64,000 bases of DNA from assembly GCA_009192285.1 (NCBI GenBank), contig WBVU01000003.1:3441973-3505972 (forward strand), read 5' to 3'. Under the pieces are notes generated by a model. That model had not been told where the DNA came from. It worked only from the letters and a program-made list of their open reading frames with translations, and searched no databases. The DNA comes from Morchella semilibera. Its lineage: Eukaryota > Ascomycota > Pezizomycetes > Pezizales > Morchellaceae. Made by a program: the position numbers and the translations under genes. This document shows positions 58,401 through 64,000 of this stretch, piece after piece (within the stretch, counting starts at the first letter, position 1; every line of letters begins with the position of its first letter).

Positions 58401-60494
58401 CTTAATAAAGTCTTGATATATGATATTCAAGCAGATGATAATCTACCGGATCTTCATTGTGTCATAGAGTAAGAGGCGTGAGGGTCAACCAGCGCAGCCA
58501 GTGTCCAAGAATTTGGTAAATAATTGTCTTGCTTGCTTCGCCGCAGTCTGAGAAGGAAAGAAGGTGCAAGTAGTTAGGTAAGTACATAAAGACCTCCGGG
58601 TTTGCGGTTACCGACTAACACTAAACTCTCCAGTAGTCTATAAGAGTCTAGTATGTGGGGAGTTGCGTCTGCTATCTCCGCAGCTCATATACATATGTGC
58701 AGACATGTACCCTGTTTTGTAATTTCATATTGGGTGCGTAATTGCAGAAACAGCTCCGCCCGTTCGTCATTTGTGTAACAAAGAGCTACCCATAAGCGAA
58801 GTGGGCAAAAACGTGTCGCGCGCCATGCTTCCCTCCCGAGGGAGATGTTGATTCACGTTGAGTGGTTCATCCATATCTAGGGCTTCGGTAGGAATAGCGA
58901 TCCATTCGTCCTAACACGTTAATTGTCGGCTCAAATTCTGGTTTCCTTCACGTCGCCTGAAACAATGCTTGAATGCATGAGACATTGTTAATCTACCGAA
59001 CTTGTCTTTTTAGGTCTCAACGTCTGCCTTGAAAGTAAGGAATTACCTTACTACCGGTGTAGTTCTGAATTATGAAGGTTAAGATTTCTACCATTTGTGC
59101 AACGGCCATCTAAAATCGGAAACTACTACTATGTCATGCCAGATATATGCATATAATGAAGCGTTAAAGCCCTAGGTCTAATAATTAGTAGCGGGACTTG
59201 ATATTATGAACTTGAGTCAGTCCTTACGTACGATTTTTCAAACCAATATCTTGGAGGCCAAAGATGTTCAGAATTTAAGGAGAGATTTTAGGTTCGCATC
59301 TTGTTCTCGGGGCCGGTTGATCTGCCACTAGTAAATCCGGTAGTTAGCCTAGACCTCGACGCAAAAGCTGTGGTGGTTCATACTGAAACGACCATAACTT
59401 CTTGAGCTCGAGAGTTGGAGGTGGATCCGTCCAGAGCAAGGAACCCTCGGACGGGTAATCAATTACGTAGGGTAAACCTTGGTTTGTTGTTACTTTTTTT
59501 CACGTTTGTACTGTAACTATCTTAGCGTATTTCATGTCTCAGTAGCAGGTATGAGCAAGGATAAATCGGCTGAAGGCATGCACACAGCTTTCAGACTAAG
59601 TTAGTGCTTGTGATAAAAAACGAACTGAACGTTGCCGATGACTGTTTTGATGATAAAGATGAAGATGATGGTGGATATACTGCCGCCTCGTTATATAATA
59701 TCATAGAGCGCGAGATATCGGATGAAAAACATAATTGTGTGGGGTTGCTTCGACCATGAATAGGGCTGGAAACTGGCTCGGGTGCATGCATGCAGGCACG
59801 GATTTAATGCAGCAGCATGATGCACGGATGGAACCTGGGTATCGGGAGCATGCATCCTATCATGTCAAAGACCTTTTACAAGGATACCCAAGAGAGAAGG
59901 AAAACTTTACCTGCAAGATCCTGGCTTGGCAGTTAACTAGATACATACATGTACTCAAATCCCCGTTTAGTTCAAATAAGTCTTCCCCCCCTTATTTGGG
60001 GGGGGGGGGGAGAACGTACATTGATCGACATACACCTTTTATTCATTCGCCAGTGACGTCTTTTAAAATAAACCCGTAATGGTATGCCCTGAGGATCGTT
60101 CGAGGAGGTATTTCCCTTTTGGTAGTCGTATTCGCGTTTCTTGCCTTGTAACTCAGCGGCGGAGTAGTTGGGACTCTGTTTACTCATATCCTCGATTCGT
60201 TGAGTTGCATATGCATATATGGGGGGCGTAAAAATGATACGGTGCTTGGGTATTGTTGAGGTTCTGGTAAGTGTGGGGGAGTGAAATACGATGCCGATGC
60301 TGTCTTAGGGATAAAAGAATTACTACATGTAGATGCACATATCCATGGCTAGCGTGCTTTTAGTTACCACATGTAATGACAGATATAAGAAGTTGAGCTT
60401 TCATGTACGTGTCAAATAGTATGTACATGTATTAGTGTAACCTACATACATGTACTAGTACATGTACATATACCATCAACGGTTAACCTTGATA
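52474..60494. other. Gene desert with low-complexity tracts
   Basis: About 8 kb without a convincing exon. Contents: CT tracts near 52.53 kb, T/C-rich blocks at 53.1-53.4 kb, a GTGCGT run near 53.47 kb, CAGTCAGT near 54.12 kb, GACC/GACT repeats near 56.44-56.47 kb, and complementary C and G runs near 59.99-60.01 kb. TACATGTA at 52474, 53519, 59946, 60324, 60424, 60447 and 60459. Confidence 0.45.
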
Positions 60495-60605
60495 TACTCA
60501 GGGCAAGTAAAAAGTACCGGACAATAAGGCTTTTGAACTACTGCAAAAAAAAAAAGCCTAGAGACAAAACCTGCATTGTCCGGTACTATTTACCTGCCCC
60601 GAGTA
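60495..60605. mobile_element. Foldback element with 31-bp arms (TA-flanked)
   Basis: The left arm starts TACTCAGGGCAAGTAAAAAG and the right arm, reverse complemented, TACTCGGGGCAGGTAAATAG. Both continue TACCGGACAAT, with three mismatches in 31 bp. The loop contains an A run. It lies in a TATA context, so the exact ends may shift by 2 bp. No coding capacity. Confidence 0.8.
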
Positions 60606-61901
60606 TATGTAAATATTGGTGTTGGTGTGTTTGTGTGGCGGGATTCCCTAGAATTGGATCCATCCTGTATCGCGTGCATGTACATGTATATACCGTCCAA
60701 TACTTGTATACATGTATGTATACTATCATGAATTTATACATGGGGAATTGAACATAAATGTACATACGGATCCGAGTACAACCATTAACCAAGTTGACGT
60801 ATTGCTTGTATGTACTTCGATGGCCGTATAACTACATGTATTTTCATATACGAGGTATCCATTCCAAGGCGATGTGAGCAATATTATTTGCAATAACAGA
60901 TGGTTTAGCTTGTTTTACCCTAGTTTGTGAATTGATTCTCTAGTAACCTAATTACAGATCATTGGTCTCAGCGCCCAAAGTCTTATATCCAGCATCCAAT
61001 CGGGCCCAGAACTCTTCATTCGCACCGTGTGAGCTTCCACGCAACGAACACCGAGTGGCGGTACTATGAAAGACATAGTGGTCTATAATATATACATGTA
61101 TCTAGATAGGATATTATTCCCGGATGAGATCGTGTATGCACAGAGACGGAGACGAGACAGATCATCCATGCGTTACTTTGATTTTCCTTGTTACTACATG
61201 TATATGCATATGCCATATTCCCACAACGGTCATCAAGAGAAAAAGGTCGAAAACGGCCTTGTACCATGGCCAGGGGTCGAGCTTTTCAGCCGTACGGCCC
61301 GTACCGCAGTACCTACATGTAAACTAAGGGGTCCGATAACTGTCACCATGTGATTTTGCATGTGCATGAGAACAAATCTATGGAAAAGTTTTCCGCACGC
61401 ACTCGACAAAACCCATCGATCAAGCTTGCTGATTACCATGAAACTCAGTATTTCCTGGCCTGGTGAAATCTGCAAATTCGGGACCCCCCAGATTTGGTGA
61501 AGTTGTTGCCTTGAAGGAAAGTGCAACGGCCAATAACAAGAAAATTTAGCAATGAGAACGGTCAAATCTCACCCCTTCTAGGCAACGAAACCGCCAAACC
61601 TGGGGTGCCCGGATCTGCTTGTATCACCAGGCCAGGGGCTAGTGTAAGAGCCCGAGGAGGCCCGTGTATGGAGAAATATACATATATGACGCATATCCAT
61701 ATATATATGTGCAATATTATGACCAGCTAATTACTAGATATAGATGCTAATACCGAATATATACAAGTACTCACTCTGCTGGAGTTAAAATGCGCCTACT
61801 TGATATTTTCACAAGTTTTAGGGTCTTTCCCACCAAATAATGCTTAATAGGCGTTGATCGGCGGCGTTTTAATTTTGGCACAGGCATAATTATATATAAA
61901 C
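60606..61901. other. Gene-free stretch with dense TACATGTA
   Basis: Six TACATGTA octamers (60681, 60709, 60833, 61093, 61194, 61314) lie among many GTAC/CATG words. No gene. Confidence 0.5.
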
Positions 61902-61904
61902 ATA

Positions 61905-62027
61905 CCGCCGAAAAATTGGCTATGCATATGAGGTCGAAATTACTATAAGCAGACCTGATCTACGCCCTTCAACATTGTGAGGAGGTAATCCCTAGCCGGG
62001 GATAGCCAATTTTTCGAGCTTTTACGG
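61905..62027. mobile_element. Inverted-repeat element (TA-flanked)
   Basis: CCG-CCGAAAAATTGGCTAT at the left pairs with the reverse complement at the right (CCGTAAAAGCTCGAAAAATT, then GGCTAT). There is an indel between the terminal CCG and the 15-bp perfect core CGAAAAATTGGCTAT. Both sides are flanked by TA. AGCCAATTTTTCG recurs at about 63963-63975. Confidence 0.6.
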
Positions 62028-63069
62028 TATATCAGAAGAGGGGTGTTCCAGCGGCGGAGTGCTAAAATATGAACCAAAGTTAGCGAAGCGAGATTAGGGG
62101 TGCATTTCAATGTCGGGCATGCATATGAGATGGTATTAGGAAAGGTTGATTCGGTATGATCCCAGCCATTTCTGACGTGTGCATACATGTAGATAGAAGT
62201 AGGGAATCTATCCGGTTCATATGTAAATGTGTGTGTGTGGGGGGGGGGGGGGAGGGGAATCAATCGATCGTTACTCGGTAAACTAACGTACATGCGTTAT
62301 GTATATAATTTGGGGGCCTTCATGTGATTCATGGGAGTTAAAGCGTTATGAAATATGCCTTCTTGCCTTCAGGCTATTAACCCGCGCCCAGGGTATCTTT
62401 TATGGAAGCTTCATTAGACCCTGGAAATGAGACAAACGTTCGTGGAAGCGCATTTGGAATCTCCGAGAAGGAAACAGCCGCGGCAACTCTTCCGCTTTGG
62501 TCAAGACATTTAAGTCTATAAGGTGGGGGTAAGATCTGCTATTGTTATTGCTATAGCTAAGTACTTGGTAGTTATGCTGTCGATTGGGATGGCAATTTAC
62601 CTACTGTATATTATAAAATGCCAAGGCTCCGACTCATCTCTCTGTATGGTAGCTAACCGTGGGGAAGGAGTGCGTTATTATTATTTCATAGGCCAGCAGC
62701 TCAGAAGTTGAGACTAGACTCTGATACCGAGTGATATTTCATGCAGGAGCCTCCAGCACAAAAAGTACGTGTGTCGCGGCTATAGACAATTGGAAGATGA
62801 GGCTGGGTTTTAGGAAACATGATTTATTTCAATCTATAACCGAGACCCGAGAGATTGAGCGGGTGGTTCTTTTTGTCAGTTTTCTACGATTTGTGATCCT
62901 CATAGACAAAGCTACATACTCTCTAGATCTTATCTTCTCATGGCGGCCACCGGTCCGTGTTCAACATTCCTGGTCGCAAGCCAACACCTTGCCCTGGCCA
63001 TGGTATCTCAATCGAGGTCATGATCACTTAAAAACTTGAAGAGGGAAAAGCAGAGAGGTTACTTCAAAT
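62028..63069. other. Gene-free stretch
   Basis: A GT/G run at about 62228-62255 and TACATGTA at 62194. The frames at 62.5-63.04 kb have no domain features and are not called. Confidence 0.45.
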
Positions 63070-63498
63070 TCATGGCGCCAAGATCGTTTCGAAGCGAGCA
63101 GACAAACAAGGTCTATCCCAGAACCTAGCTCCCTTTGTGGATAGATATATGTAGAGTCCGGGCAGACTCAATAATGAGCCTATGACTGATCCTGGTACCA
63201 ACTTTGACGCCGTTATTAGGACCGAAAGCAGTTCATTAGCGACTGTAGCAGTTGTCAAAACACTCGGCTCTGACGCTTCAATGACCTGACTTCTAAAACT
63301 GTAAAATCCCGTCACTCTAATAGTTCCTAGCTGGGAACTGTAACTTTGACCTGGGAAGGATCCCTCGGAGGTTTTCAGGCCGTTCCACCGAACCTTGCCT
63401 CTAGCCCCAACATTCTTCTTGAGATGATTATGAGTAACGAGAGACCGAATATCATAGATCATTTTGGTGTCGGGATCCCGGGAGAGATCCTGTGCCAT
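63070..63498 (-). CDS. Possible hypothetical protein
   Basis: A 142-aa frame from ATG 63498. It has a polar N-terminus (DTKMIYDIRSLVTHNHLKKN) and a hydrophobic segment near residues 85-118 (VANELLSVLITASKL, VIGSLLSLPGLYIYL) that could be membrane-associated. No family recognised, no intron signals needed. It is longer than most chance frames here but unsupported otherwise. Confidence 0.25.
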   Translation of the reverse strand: MAQDLSRDPDTKMIYDIRSLVTHNHLKKNVGARGKVRWNGLKTSEGSFPGQSYSSQLGTIRVTGFYSFRSQVIEASEPSVLTTATVANELLSVLITASKLVPGSVIGSLLSLPGLYIYLSTKGARFWDRPCLSARFETILAP

Positions 63499-64000
63499 AA
63501 CTGATGAAGACGTTGAATGATTCCCGTTATAGCTAGGGCTCGATTATATCTAGAAAGTATTGTAAAATATTATAGGCAAGGAACGTACCGTCATTAATCG
63601 CACTATACTATGAAACTCTTACTGAGCTACACACATATATTCGAGGGTTAATCCACCACAGGCCAGTAGTCAATGATCATGATTCATGTTTTATCACTCG
63701 CCAGAATTCAAATAACCTGGCGGTGAAACGGCGATCGCCACAGAGATGTACACGTGGGCAATTTTTCGATTACCTGCCAGCTGCGATGGACGAATTTCCT
63801 CATCCTTGAAAAATATATACCTTGCAATCTATGTATGTCAATTCTACAGGGCTCCTTTTCGGCTGAATCACATAATCCGCTAGCATTAGTTTTGTAACCA
63901 CCAATACAATAATAAAGAGCTGATTAATCGTAAAAACGCGAGACGGTACATACGGTGTTCCCAGCCAATTTTTCGTATAAAACAGAAAATACTTTCATTT
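63499..64000. other. Window end, gene-free
   Basis: No gene seen. GGCAATTTTTCG (about 63749) and AGCCAATTTTTCG (about 63963) resemble the arm of the inverted-repeat element at 61905-62027, so part of a related element may continue past the window. Confidence 0.35.

Noticed and set aside
61233-61565. 110-codon minus-strand frame
   Set aside because: No ATG at the start; overlaps a region full of GTAC/CATG words and other open frames.
1-64000. CRISPR array, operon, riboswitch or bacterial features
   Set aside because: The window is eukaryotic with spliced genes; no regularly spaced direct repeats with unique spacers were seen.

Overview
This window looks like nuclear DNA of a filamentous ascomycete (Pezizomycotina). 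The support is short GT-AG introns (about 50-125 bp), a Dal5-type MFS permease, a fungal rhodopsin-domain membrane protein, a CFEM-like surface protein, a filamentous-fungus-type EDEM/Mnl1 mannosidase with a PA domain, and a chromodomain-bearing Ty3/gypsy element. Gene density is very low: about six well-supported protein genes, one tRNA and a few weak candidates in 64 kb. That fits a repeat-expanded genome such as a truffle or morel relative, but the lineage is inference. Layout: 1.68-3.62 kb, MFS transporter (minus, 7 exons). 5.52-7.05 kb, rhodopsin-domain 7-TM protein (plus, 8 exons). 9.7-23.2 kb, a transposon-rich block with small inverted-repeat elements, two diverged copies of one non-coding DNA-transposon family in opposite orientations, and between them a full-length gypsy chromovirus with nearly identical 634-bp LTRs. 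24.1-24.4 kb, possible two-helix membrane protein. 26.2-27.2 kb, a foldback element abutting a Helitron-like 3' end, then a tRNA-like promoter (possible SINE). 29.8-31.3 kb, CFEM-like single-pass surface protein. 32.0-33.3 kb, tRNA-Leu(UAG) surrounded by inverted-repeat elements. 35.0-35.7 kb, small secreted protein. 36.2-39.8 kb, MNL1/HTM1-like ER mannosidase. 49.5-50.45 kb, Myb/SANT-like transcription factor (minus). 39.8-49.5 and 50.5-64 kb hold no convincing gene. The genes do not form an evident cluster or pathway: they are independent nutrient-uptake, sensing, cell-surface, ER quality-control and regulatory genes. The most unusual signals are in the non-coding DNA. The palindromic octamer TACATGTA occurs 36 times (about one expected), clustered and wholly outside genes. 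The same intergenic DNA carries ten or more different TA-flanked foldback (MITE-like) elements, several beginning CA and ending TG. I propose, as inference, that many TACATGTA sites could be excision footprints (TA-CA-TG-TA) of such elements; a regulatory site or decayed microsatellite are the alternatives. All gene models come from reading the sequence by eye. Splice sites were checked by reading-frame continuity, which closes exactly for the MFS, rhodopsin and mannosidase genes.
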